Made by a program: the position numbers and the translations under genes | The notes under the pieces: generated by a model | Told to the model about the DNA's origin: nothing | What the model saw: the letters and a program-made list of their open reading frames with translations, nothing else | Databases searched by the model: none | DNA from: Fervidobacterium sp. | GTDB taxonomy: Bacteria > Thermotogota > Thermotogae > Thermotogales > Fervidobacteriaceae | DNA length: 21,249 nt | Direction: 5' to 3' | Assembly: GCA_003522805.1 (NCBI GenBank) | Contig: DPIB01000113.1 | Location: 1 to 21,249 of the forward strand | In this document: positions 1-7,781 of the stretch, piece by piece | Layout of the letters: every line of letters begins with the position of its first letter | Position numbering within the stretch: position 1 is the stretch's first letter

Positions 1-1772
1 ACCTTGATGCCAGAGTGGGGCCTGAGAAACTCGTTATTTCTATAAATGGTTATGGTGGAAAGACGATAAATACAAAGGTCGTCTTTGAAAGGGATTTTGG
101 AGGGCTAGAAGACACGTTCGGCGATTATCAAATTTACATAGGGAAGGTCGATGCAAATTTGGATGATAAGAGCGATGGCAGAATATACATGAAGTTCGAT
201 AAATTCGGCAATGTGGTGAGTTCTGGAGCAATAAAACAAACAGTTACAGGTACGGCAAGTTCTGGCACTCTAACTATCACAACACCGATTCAACAGCAAG
301 ATGGTAACTACCTATTCATAATAAGAGATTCCACAGGAAAAATCGTCGATACCCTGTCAAGAAATGTTCTAAATCAACATCTAACGGAAGTAATCAATTC
401 AGAAAAGCTTGTAAATGGTGAGACGTATACTGTTGAAGTTGCATCATCTACACAAGAAGTAATGCCCACAAATATGGAATTCGACTCTCAGGTTGTCTCC
501 TCAGCATCCGCAGGAGAGTTGAGCAGGAACTTCACGGTTCAGTATATGATAGAAAACATAGATGGAACGCCAACAACCGTTGCAGCACAGGATATATCGG
601 CTCATGGTACTCAAAGCATTACGGACGCTTCCTTGGTTGCAGGCACGCAGTATAGGGTAAAAATACTGATCAACGGAAAGGTCTTTGGCTCTGAAATTGT
701 TACTGCAACAGATGACGGAGGTAATGGAAGGGTAAGCTTTGAATATGCGCAAGGAAAATACGGTGTTACAAGGATAGCGAAAGACTCGGTTTCTGGTGAT
801 GTACTGGGAATATATAATACCCTGCTTGTCAATGGCGACAATACATTATACGACAGCAGTTTTGCTGTTGGAAATGCTTATGTAGATGATATTTATCAAC
901 CTTCCAAGGTAGATCTTTTAGCAGTGCCAGGTGCTGGTGAGCCAAGGTTCTACGAAGCTGATAACCCAACGAATTTTGCCGTTGTTTCTTTTGAGTCACC
1001 ATTCTATACTACTTCTACACAAGTCTACGACTCGCTTGGTAATCCATACACCCTCTATACTGATTTTGTAAAGCTTGCACCAGTTTATGGCGATAAGGAG
1101 AATGTATGGGCATTCAGGATAAGGAGTGCATCGGGTGAAAACATCAAGTACCTGTCGAATTATGACACGGCAACGGAAATATCAGGCGGGAGTTTCGGGG
1201 TTATCAGGTTCGACAAAACGGGTAGACTTTTGGGAGTTAATTCTTTCAACCCCTCAACGGGACAGATAAGTGAGGGAGAGAATATCGATGCAATTATGTT
1301 CAACGCCGGCGAGAATGGTGATGGTACGGTCAAAATAAAAATTGATCTGACCAGCATGACACAATTTGCTGCACTTGCAGATGCGTTTGTAAAAAGCCAA
1401 GACGGTAATGCTCAAGGTGTTCTCGAGTCGTTCTCAATATCGGAAAATGGTGAAATTGTTGGATCTTTTACCAATGGATTAGTCGATACATTAGGGAAGG
1501 TTGCCCTCGCTACATTCAATAACCCAGCAGGTTTGCTCGAAGGTGGTAACTCACTGTATGGAGAGAGTGCCAATAGTGGGACAGCAAGAATTGGTCAACC
1601 AAATAAAGGTGGTTTCGGCTCTCTGGTTGCTGGTGCACTTGAAATGTCCAACGTTGATCTTTCCGAGGAATTCACAAAACTTATAATAGCTCAAAGAGGC
1701 TTCCAAGCAAATGCAAGAACGATTACCACGGCTGATCAGATACTACAAGAAGTGGTGAATCTCAGAAGATAG
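1..1772 (+). CDS. flgE: Flagellar hook protein FlgE, 5' end outside window
   Basis: The product polymerises into the flagellar hook, the extracellular universal joint between basal body and filament. The reading frame is open from base 3 and a GTG at 15 is only an internal Val, so the N terminus lies upstream; about 590 residues are visible. The C-terminal part is diagnostic: a hook core segment with VYDSLGNPYTLYTD, then LGKVALATFNNPAGL, then the D0 helix SNVDLSEEFTKLIIAQRGFQ ending with ITTADQIL. The visible part alone is longer than a typical complete hook protein of about 400 residues. The extra length lies in the N-terminal half, where two poorly conserved beta-rich segments (about residues 76-147 and 163-233, counted from the GTG at 15) look like diverged copies of one Ig/FN3-like unit. 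It is the first visible gene of the motility operon, 70 bases before flbD. The family is certain; the domain reading of the insertion is inference. Confidence 0.95.
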   Translation, partial: LDARVGPEKLVISINGYGGKTINTKVVFERDFGGLEDTFGDYQIYIGKVDANLDDKSDGRIYMKFDKFGNVVSSGAIKQTVTGTASSGTLTITTPIQQQDGNYLFIIRDSTGKIVDTLSRNVLNQHLTEVINSEKLVNGETYTVEVASSTQEVMPTNMEFDSQVVSSASAGELSRNFTVQYMIENIDGTPTTVAAQDISAHGTQSITDASLVAGTQYRVKILINGKVFGSEIVTATDDGGNGRVSFEYAQGKYGVTRIAKDSVSGDVLGIYNTLLVNGDNTLYDSSFAVGNAYVDDIYQPSKVDLLAVPGAGEPRFYEADNPTNFAVVSFESPFYTTSTQVYDSLGNPYTLYTDFVKLAPVYGDKENVWAFRIRSASGENIKYLSNYDTATEISGGSFGVIRFDKTGRLLGVNSFNPSTGQISEGENIDAIMFNAGENGDGTVKIKIDLTSMTQFAALADAFVKSQDGNAQGVLESFSISENGEIVGSFTNGLVDTLGKVALATFNNPAGLLEGGNSLYGESANSGTARIGQPNKGGFGSLVAGALEMSNVDLSEEFTKLIIAQRGFQANARTITTADQILQEVVNLRR

Positions 1773-1842
1773 AGAATAGTTTATTAAGTATTCAGTAGGT
1801 CGATAATAAGAATGCCAGGCTACTAGTTAGAGGGTGGATGTT

Positions 1843-2046
1843 ATGATCAGAGTCACGGGTTTTAATGGTAAGGAGTTTTACATAAATGCTGAGTATATAG
1901 AAAAGATAGAAGCAAACCCGGATACAACGATAACTCTATTTAACGGAAGGAAATACATCGTAACCGAACCAGTTGAAGAGGTGGTTAAAAAGATATTAGA
2001 ATACAAGAAGAAGATATTCTTACCTCCGTTGGTAGGTGATGAATAG
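1843..2046 (+). CDS. flbD: FlbD-family flagellar protein
   Basis: A small cytosolic protein of 67 residues of the FlbD family, found between hook and stator genes in many Gram-positives and Thermotogota. Its biochemical role is poorly known. The family pattern is visible as MIRVTGFNGKEFYINAEYIE followed by a Pro-Asp-Thr turn and an ITLFNGRKY strand, then a short helical tail. A GTG at 1834 would add three residues. I prefer ATG 1843 because the Shine-Dalgarno-like AGGGTGG (1831-1837) then lies at proper spacing and the family begins with Met-Ile. The stop TAG shares its G with the GTG start of motA, which implies translational coupling. Confidence 0.88.
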   Translation: MIRVTGFNGKEFYINAEYIEKIEANPDTTITLFNGRKYIVTEPVEEVVKKILEYKKKIFLPPLVGDE

Positions 2047-2834
2047 TGGATATAACTGTAATTATAGGAGTGGTCTTGGGATTTGTTATGATGCTATACG
2101 GAATCATCAGTGGGACTGGTGATTTCGAAGCATTTCTGAACTTTCCTGCTATTCTCATAACGTTTGGAGGCGCCATTTCAGCTGCAATTACAGCTAGTAA
2201 AAAGAACGTTGTTTTTGGGATTTTTGGTGTGATAATGAGAGCAATCAAGGAACCAAAGATCGACTACATTGGGAATTTGAGGACGCTTGTCACTTTTTCT
2301 GAAAAGGCGAGAAGGGAAGGACTACTTTCATTGGAAGGGAATTTAGAAGAAATTCAAGATCCGTTCTTGAAGAAGGCAGTTCAACTTGTTGTCGATGGTA
2401 CTGAACCAGAAGTCCTTAAGAATATGATGGAGATAGAAATAGATATGGTAACAACAGAGATGATGGATGAAAAAGCCTTCTTCGACTCACTTGGGACTTT
2501 TGGACCAGCATTTGGCATGATCGGTACACTCATAGGGCTCATTCAGATGTTGAGGAATTTGAATAATCCTGAGACGTTGGGTCCTGCAATGGCAGTTGCA
2601 TTGATAACAACTCTGTACGGTTCGATCCTTGCAAATGTCATTGGAATTCCGATTGCAGAGAAGATATCAAGAAGAACAGCTGATGTTGAACTATCGAAGA
2701 GGATGATACTTGAAGGCGTAGTCTCCATACAAGCTGGCGAAAACCCGAGAGTGCTCGAAGAAAAGCTGAAGTCTTATTTACCATCGACTGAGAAGACGAA
2801 GTATGAAGCCCAGATTCAGGGAGCTGGTGCTTAA
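2046..2834 (+). CDS. motA: Flagellar stator protein MotA
   Basis: Inner-membrane stator subunit which, with MotB, forms the ion channel that drives the flagellar rotor. The 262 residues show two N-terminal membrane helices (about 1-22 and 32-52), a cytoplasmic loop with the charged torque region (R89/R90 and E97 in EKARREGLLSLE), then helices three and four with FGPAFGMIGTLIGLIQML (152-169) and GIPIAEKI (200-207). These carry the two prolines expected in MotA/PomA (P154 and P202). The start is GTG, overlapping the flbD stop by one base, with GTAGGTGAT upstream. The stop TAA overlaps the motB ATG by one base (TAATG). Whether the ion is H+ or Na+ cannot be settled from the sequence. Confidence 0.96.
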   Translation: MDITVIIGVVLGFVMMLYGIISGTGDFEAFLNFPAILITFGGAISAAITASKKNVVFGIFGVIMRAIKEPKIDYIGNLRTLVTFSEKARREGLLSLEGNLEEIQDPFLKKAVQLVVDGTEPEVLKNMMEIEIDMVTTEMMDEKAFFDSLGTFGPAFGMIGTLIGLIQMLRNLNNPETLGPAMAVALITTLYGSILANVIGIPIAEKISRRTADVELSKRMILEGVVSIQAGENPRVLEEKLKSYLPSTEKTKYEAQIQGAGA

Positions 2835-3703
2835 TGGCAAAGAAAGAAAGATGTGTTTGCAAATCTGTACCATTGTGGCTTAATACTTATGGTGATATGG
2901 TAACGCTGCTTCTGACTTTCTTTGTTCTACTCTTTTCGATGTCTACAATAGCACCTGGCAAATTTCAACAGACGGCAGTTGGTATGAGCGTAGCACTTAG
3001 CGGTAACCCGCCAAGTGTTCTGATTGGTGGACAGACTATGAGTGAAGAAGCGCTGATTTCTTCCAAGCCGGGTGTATATCAAGACTTGCTCAGGATATCA
3101 GAAGAATACGAAGGTAGAGTCACTATAGAAGAGAAGGACGAAGGAACGTTAATCACCCTGAGCAATTTCAAGGTATTTGAACCTGGAAGCGCAAGGTTAA
3201 CTGCAGAGGCCAAAGAGATGATAGAGAAGTTGGGTGCAATTATCATAGAACATACTTCAAATATATTGGAAGTCAGGGGATATGCCGATGATAGACCAGT
3301 TACTCCTGATTCGATATATCCTTCAAATTGGCATTTGAGTAGTGCACGGGCTTCGAGTGTTGTGAATTTCCTGCTGACTGATTTAAAGCAGAGAAGGAGC
3401 ATAGAGAGAATAGCAGAAGTACGCTCAGGATTGTTTGATGTCGATTATTTTTACTCATCGGATAGGTTTGTACCGATTGGAAAAGGAGATGTCGATGTGA
3501 ATAAAGAACTGAAATCTGCAAAAGCAAGTTATGATTACGATGTCTCGAGGCTCACAAAAGAATATGAAAGTGGTAAAATATCTTTGAGAGAGTATCAAAC
3601 TGAATTGGAGAAAGCTACTAGAAAATATAGCGAAGCTGTGGAAAATGTGAGAAACAAGTATAGAAGGATCGAGATCTTAGTCAAGCGTGAAACAAGGAGT
3701 TGA
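2834..3703 (+). CDS. motB: Flagellar stator protein MotB with coiled-coil insertion
   Basis: Stator partner of MotA; it anchors the complex to peptidoglycan and carries the ion-binding Asp. A single membrane helix spans about residues 22-40, headed by WLNTYGDMVTLLLTFF, where D21 is the expected ion-binding aspartate. A plug/linker region follows, then an OmpA-like peptidoglycan-binding domain (about 110-285) with VRGYADDRPV and YPSNWHLSSARASSVVNFL. Normally a short stretch links the late OmpA strand to the closing NRRIEI motif. Here about 75 residues (197-275) intervene, rich in Lys/Glu and heptad-like (for example SRLTKEYESGKISLREYQTE), before YRRIEILVKR closes the fold. The gene overlaps motA by one base, and its last codons contain the ribosome site of fliL. 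Confidence 0.95.
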   Translation: MAKKERCVCKSVPLWLNTYGDMVTLLLTFFVLLFSMSTIAPGKFQQTAVGMSVALSGNPPSVLIGGQTMSEEALISSKPGVYQDLLRISEEYEGRVTIEEKDEGTLITLSNFKVFEPGSARLTAEAKEMIEKLGAIIIEHTSNILEVRGYADDRPVTPDSIYPSNWHLSSARASSVVNFLLTDLKQRRSIERIAEVRSGLFDVDYFYSSDRFVPIGKGDVDVNKELKSAKASYDYDVSRLTKEYESGKISLREYQTELEKATRKYSEAVENVRNKYRRIEILVKRETRS

Positions 3704-3704
3704 T

Positions 3705-4226
3705 ATGATGCCAGAGGACATGGAACCACAAGTTGACCAAGGAAGGAAAAAGAAAAAAGGAGTACCTGAAATAGTAAAAATAATTATCTTACCGCTAGTT
3801 GTTTCTTTAGTAGTAAGTCTTGTAGTTTTTTTCTTTTTGGGTTCAAACAGTCAACCTCAACAACAAGCAGAGGCAGTCAAGAACCCGACTCAGATAAAGG
3901 CAGTTGTAGTACAGTCTGGTACTTATCAGACATTTTTACTTAAAGGCGGGCGTGAAGTTGCAGTCATTGATTCGCTTACGCTGTTAGTGGGAAGTGAAAC
4001 TTGCCGAGCTGCTGTGGCTGAGAAAAACGATGAAATAATGGATGCACTCGCAACGATCTTTCTGAGCAAGGAACGCTTTGATTTGGTAACACCTGCAGGA
4101 ATCGATCTGCTGAAAAAACAAATAAGGGAAGCTGTTAATCAAGTGACGGGGTTTACTGGAGAAAATGAAAAGTTCGGAGTCTTGAATGTCTACATATACA
4201 TAAAGGCAGTCAGTACAGTACAGTGA
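3705..4226 (+). CDS. fliL: Flagellar basal body protein FliL
   Basis: A single-pass inner-membrane protein that associates with the stator and supports torque or stator stability. The 173 residues comprise a short charged cytoplasmic head (GRKKKKGVPEIVK), one very hydrophobic helix (about 21-46, with a repeated LVVSLVVSLVV pattern), a Gln-rich linker, and a periplasmic domain of the FliL type. In that domain the strand ending IDSLTLLVG is followed by helices with KKQIREAVNQ. An in-frame GTG lies upstream at 3687, inside motB. ATG 3705 fits better because AAGGAG (3694-3699) sits five bases before it; ATG 3708 is also possible. Weak conservation is normal for FliL, so the assignment leans on both architecture and its place between motB and fliM. 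Confidence 0.9.
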   Translation: MMPEDMEPQVDQGRKKKKGVPEIVKIIILPLVVSLVVSLVVFFFLGSNSQPQQQAEAVKNPTQIKAVVVQSGTYQTFLLKGGREVAVIDSLTLLVGSETCRAAVAEKNDEIMDALATIFLSKERFDLVTPAGIDLLKKQIREAVNQVTGFTGENEKFGVLNVYIYIKAVSTVQ

Positions 4227-4263
4227 AAAAATAAAAAGAGAATATGGCGGGAGGTAATCACAC

Positions 4264-5259
4264 TTGTCTGATGTCCTTAGCCAAGAGGAAATAGATAGGT
4301 TATTGTCTGCTTTATCGCAAGGAGAAGTGAATATAGAGGAAGTAAAAAAAGAAGGCGAAGAGAAGAGAATTCGCACGTATGATTTTTTGAGACCACAGAA
4401 ATTCTCAAAAGAGCAGATAAGAACGATTCAGATGATTCACGAAAACTTCGGGAGAAGTGTCTCAACTTATCTTTCAGGGAAATTGAGATCATTTACCTCG
4501 GTCAATGTGGTTGGAATAGATCAGCTTACATATGATGAATATATGAAATCGATAGGTAACCCATCTTTTGTAACGATTTTCACAGCACGAGAGTTCGTGG
4601 GTAGTGCTATATTGAACATCAGCCTTGAAATATTCTATGGCATTCTAGATATTCTGTTAGGCGGACCTGGTGAGGTAGCGGATACGAAGAGAATACCAAC
4701 TGAAATAGAAATTGGGATAATAAGGAAGGAAATAGTTAATTTGCTCACTTCACTTTCTCAGGCTTGGATCTCCGTTCATCCATTCATACCGGTTGTCGAA
4801 TCAGTCGAAACAAATCCGCAGTTTGTCCAAATCGTTCCAAGCAGTGAAATGGTTTTGGCAATCACATTCTTCGTCAACTTCGGTAAAGTGGAAGGGTATA
4901 TGAGCATTTGTTGGCCAGCCTCTCTGATAGAACCAATAAGTGAAAAGCTTACAACGCAGAGTTGGTTTAAAGTGAAGCAAAAGGAGATAACCAAAGAACA
5001 CTTGGATAATCTCAAATTGAACCTTCAAAAGACAAGGGTTGAGGTCATCGCAGAAATCGGTGAAACTGTTCTCACACTTGGTGAAATACTAACTTTAGAA
5101 GTGGGCGATGTTATTAGGTTGAAAGAACATTATGATGAACCAATAGAGATAAAGGTTAATGGAAAGACGAAGTTCTTAGCTAAGCCAGGACAGTACAAGG
5201 GCAATTATGCTGTGAGGATTACTGAGATAATCGAAGAAGGTGAAAACAATGATGAGTGA
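4264..5259 (+). CDS. fliM: Flagellar motor switch protein FliM
   Basis: C-ring component that binds phosphorylated CheY and transmits the switching signal to FliG. The 331 residues begin with the CheY-P binding helix LSQEEIDRLLSAL (5-17). A middle CheC-like domain follows (about 45-225, with LEIFYGILDILLGGPGE) and then a C-terminal SpoA/FliN-like domain (about 245-322, with GETVLTLGEILTLEVGDVI and VRITEII). The start is TTG, justified by a strong GGGAGGT at 4249-4255 with eight bases of spacing and by the family N terminus. The middle domain lacks the ExxN phosphatase signature, as expected for FliM. The 3' end overlaps the start of fliY. Confidence 0.96.
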   Translation: MSDVLSQEEIDRLLSALSQGEVNIEEVKKEGEEKRIRTYDFLRPQKFSKEQIRTIQMIHENFGRSVSTYLSGKLRSFTSVNVVGIDQLTYDEYMKSIGNPSFVTIFTAREFVGSAILNISLEIFYGILDILLGGPGEVADTKRIPTEIEIGIIRKEIVNLLTSLSQAWISVHPFIPVVESVETNPQFVQIVPSSEMVLAITFFVNFGKVEGYMSICWPASLIEPISEKLTTQSWFKVKQKEITKEHLDNLKLNLQKTRVEVIAEIGETVLTLGEILTLEVGDVIRLKEHYDEPIEIKVNGKTKFLAKPGQYKGNYAVRITEIIEEGENNDE

Positions 5260-6343
5260 TGATTTCGTTTCGCAAGAAGAACTCGATGCTTTATTAGGGC
5301 AAGTTGAGAGCTTGACCGATATAGAAAAGGATATGATTGGTGAAATAGGTAACATAATACTTGGTAGTGGAGCCACTGCACTTTCGACTATTTTAGGAAG
5401 AAAAGTTGACATATCCATTCCTGGGGTGGAGGTAATGACACTTGGAGAGCTCAGGAAAGGACTGTCTGGTGAAAAGGTATGTGTCACGATTGACTTTCAG
5501 GGAGTAGTTGAAGGCATCAGCGTTCTTGTACTGGAAAAGGAGACTTCCGCGGAAATTGCAGATATAATGATGGGCGGAGTTGGTGGAGCAGAAAGTACAG
5601 AATTGGACGATTTCAAGCTCAGTGCAATTGGTGAAGCCATGAATCAAATGATGGGAACTGCTGCAACTTCACTTTCCGATATGGTCAAGAGCCCGATAAG
5701 TATAACACCACCAACTATAGAGATATTCAATTTCAGCGATCTGAACACAAAATTTCCGCCGATTGGTGCAGAATCAGACAGAATTGCTAAGGTCAACTTC
5801 ACAATGAATATAGAAGATCTGGAAGCAGCGCAGTTTTTCCTTGCTATGCCTGTGCCATTTGTTAGGAAATTGCATGGAATGATATCGGGCCCCACTGTTC
5901 CTCCGGTTACCGAACCGAGTGAGAAACCAAGGCAGAGCCCAAAACCTGTTAATTCTACTTTACCATCTGCAGATATTTTGCGCTCAGAAAAGGAAGAAAA
6001 GCCAACAGTTGCAGCTAGGCCAGCGCAGTTTGAAGATTTTGGCAAGGCTAGTAGTCAGACATCGGAGGAAAGTATCGCAATTGATGAACGTCTGCAGCTA
6101 CTCTTTGATGTCCCATTAAATATAACAGTCGAACTCGGTAGGACGAAACTTACGCTGAAGGAAGTCATGGAACTCGGCGTAGGCTCCCTGATAGAATTGG
6201 ATAAGCTGACGGGAGAACCTGTAGATGTATACGTCAACAACAAGCTCATTGCTAAGGGTGAAGTAGTTGTAATCGATGAGAACTTTGGTGTCAGGATTAC
6301 AGAGATAATTAGCCCGAGAGAAACACTGTATGGTTTAAAATAA
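5249..6343 (+). CDS. fliY: Flagellar switch phosphatase FliY (CheC-FliN fusion)
   Basis: C-ring protein that in Thermotoga and Bacillus combines a CheY-P phosphatase with a FliN-type rotor domain. Counting from ATG 5249 (364 residues), the N terminus SDDFVSQEELDALLGQ is a CheY-binding helix. Two complete CheC-type active sites follow the pattern [D/S]xxxExxNx22P: D28-E32-N35-P58 and S125-E129-N132-P155. A Pro/Ser/Lys-rich linker (about 215-270) leads to the C-terminal FliN domain (about 275-350, with LTLKEVMELGVGSLIELD). A GTG at 5240 is in frame, but AAGGTG (5237-5242) is better read as the ribosome site for 5249 or 5252. The gene overlaps fliM by 11 bases and is the last gene before the hairpin at 6352-6383. 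Confidence 0.95.
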   Translation: MMSDDFVSQEELDALLGQVESLTDIEKDMIGEIGNIILGSGATALSTILGRKVDISIPGVEVMTLGELRKGLSGEKVCVTIDFQGVVEGISVLVLEKETSAEIADIMMGGVGGAESTELDDFKLSAIGEAMNQMMGTAATSLSDMVKSPISITPPTIEIFNFSDLNTKFPPIGAESDRIAKVNFTMNIEDLEAAQFFLAMPVPFVRKLHGMISGPTVPPVTEPSEKPRQSPKPVNSTLPSADILRSEKEEKPTVAARPAQFEDFGKASSQTSEESIAIDERLQLLFDVPLNITVELGRTKLTLKEVMELGVGSLIELDKLTGEPVDVYVNNKLIAKGEVVVIDENFGVRITEIISPRETLYGLK

Positions 6344-6351
6344 TATACATA

Positions 6352-6383
6352 ACATACAAGATGGCTTTTGCCATCTTGTATGT
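6352..6383. terminator. Perfect 14-bp hairpin between convergent fliY and GH1 gene
   Basis: Bases 6352-6365 (ACATACAAGATGGC) are exactly complementary to 6370-6383, with a TTTT loop. The hairpin starts nine bases after the fliY stop and ends 45 bases before the end of the convergent beta-glucosidase gene. It most likely ends transcription in both directions. On the + strand only CTTTGTGTG follows, a weak T tract; on the - strand the downstream stretch is T/A-rich (TATGTATATTATTTT). Termination itself is inferred; the hairpin is seen. Confidence 0.75.
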
Positions 6384-6428
6384 CTTTGTGTGCCTTTACA
6401 ATTGCTCTGAATATCCGCAGTCGTATAA

Positions 6429-7745
6429 TCAAGACCTCAGAAATTCTTTCAACCACATTGCGCTATCTTTCAATATCCTTTTCTGTGTGTTGTAATCGAT
6501 GTACACAATCCCAAATCTCTTAGAATATCCATGTGCCCACTCGAAATTGTCCATAAGTGACCAGATGAAATATCCCCTCACATCAACTCCTGCTTCTATT
6601 GCTTCCAGAACCTTTTCAAAATGTTTCTCAAGGTATTCGATTCTGTATGTATCGCTAACTCGTCCATTTTCAACTTTATCAGGTCCGGCTATCCCGTTTT
6701 CCGTTATGTATAGTGGCAATCGATATCTTTCCTTTAGATTAACCAGCATATCAAACAAGCCCTGTGGATAGATCTCCCATCCCATGTCCGTCTTGGGTAG
6801 GTCTCCTTGAGCATATGAGAAACCAAGTGGATCATTTTCATCATATACTACTAATGTGCGAGTATAGTAATTCACACCGAAGAAATCTATGGGGTTTGAG
6901 ATGATGGAGAAATCATCTAAAGGTACTTGAAGCCCTTTCTCTGAGTAGGTTTTGACAACTTCTTCTGGATAACTACCGAATATAACAGGATCATGAAACC
7001 ACGCATTAACGATCTTATCCACTAAACTGGCTACGAAAAAGCTCTCAGGCCTTGAATCACCTGGTTCGATTTTCATTACAACGTTCGTTAGTCCCACTTC
7101 GCCATCTTTTACTTCTTCTCTGAACGACTGTACAGCATAGCCATGTGCTCGAAGTAAGTTGTGGGTGGTTATTAGTGCTTCTTGCAAGTTTTGATGCCCA
7201 GGTGCATGTTCACCCATAAAGTACCCCAAAAATGAAGAGCACCAAGGTTCGTTCAATGTTATCCAATGTTTTACTCTGTCTCCCAACTCATCGAACATGA
7301 ATGTAGCATATGCCCTGAAATACATGGCTATGTCCGGATTCAGCCACCCACCCTTTTCGTGCAACGCATATGGAAGATCCCAATGATAGAGCGTTACAAA
7401 AGGTGTGATACCTGCTTCAAGTAACTCATCCACTAATCGATTGTAGAAATCGATGCCTTTTTGGTTGATACTCTTTCCATCCGGCATAACACGTGGCCAG
7501 GAGATGGAAAAACGATACGCATCGAGACCTATATCTTTCATTATCTGTACATCTTCTTTGTATCTATGGTAATGGTCGCATGCTATGTCTCCTGTTTCAT
7601 CGTTGAATGTTTTGCCAGGCATATGAGAGAAAACATCCCATATCGATGGTCCTCTACCATCTTCATCTGCTGCACCTTCTATTTGGTAAGAAGCTGTTGC
7701 AGTACCGAAGCAGAAATTCTTTGGAAAATCGGATCTCCTGATCAT
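6429..7745 (-). CDS. bglA: Beta-glucosidase, glycoside hydrolase family 1
   Basis: Cytosolic retaining beta-glycosidase that cleaves cellobiose and related beta-linked disaccharides or aryl glycosides, as GH1 enzymes of Thermotogales do. The 438 residues form a complete GH1 barrel: N-terminal FCFGTATASYQIEGA, acid/base Glu166 in WITLNEPW, Tyr/Asn of VNYYTR near 292, nucleophile Glu349 in YITENG, and the C-terminal sugar-binding SLMDNFEWAHGY. There is no signal peptide. The start ATG 7745 has AGGGGGT at 7760-7754. It is the last gene of the leftward run, 36 bases after the Gx-family gene, and faces fliY. No sugar transporter or regulator lies nearby, so co-transcription may reflect genome compactness rather than shared function. 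The exact glucosidase/galactosidase/fucosidase preference cannot be read here. Confidence 0.95.
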   Translation of the reverse strand: MIRRSDFPKNFCFGTATASYQIEGAADEDGRGPSIWDVFSHMPGKTFNDETGDIACDHYHRYKEDVQIMKDIGLDAYRFSISWPRVMPDGKSINQKGIDFYNRLVDELLEAGITPFVTLYHWDLPYALHEKGGWLNPDIAMYFRAYATFMFDELGDRVKHWITLNEPWCSSFLGYFMGEHAPGHQNLQEALITTHNLLRAHGYAVQSFREEVKDGEVGLTNVVMKIEPGDSRPESFFVASLVDKIVNAWFHDPVIFGSYPEEVVKTYSEKGLQVPLDDFSIISNPIDFFGVNYYTRTLVVYDENDPLGFSYAQGDLPKTDMGWEIYPQGLFDMLVNLKERYRLPLYITENGIAGPDKVENGRVSDTYRIEYLEKHFEKVLEAIEAGVDVRGYFIWSLMDNFEWAHGYSKRFGIVYIDYNTQKRILKDSAMWLKEFLRS

Positions 7746-7781
7746 GTCTCATTACCCCCTGTCGCCTTTCGAAGTTTTAAA

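Noticed and set aside
5644..6045. 133-codon antisense frame opposite fliY
   Set aside because: It is a shadow of the fliY coding pattern, with no ribosome site and no recognisable protein features.
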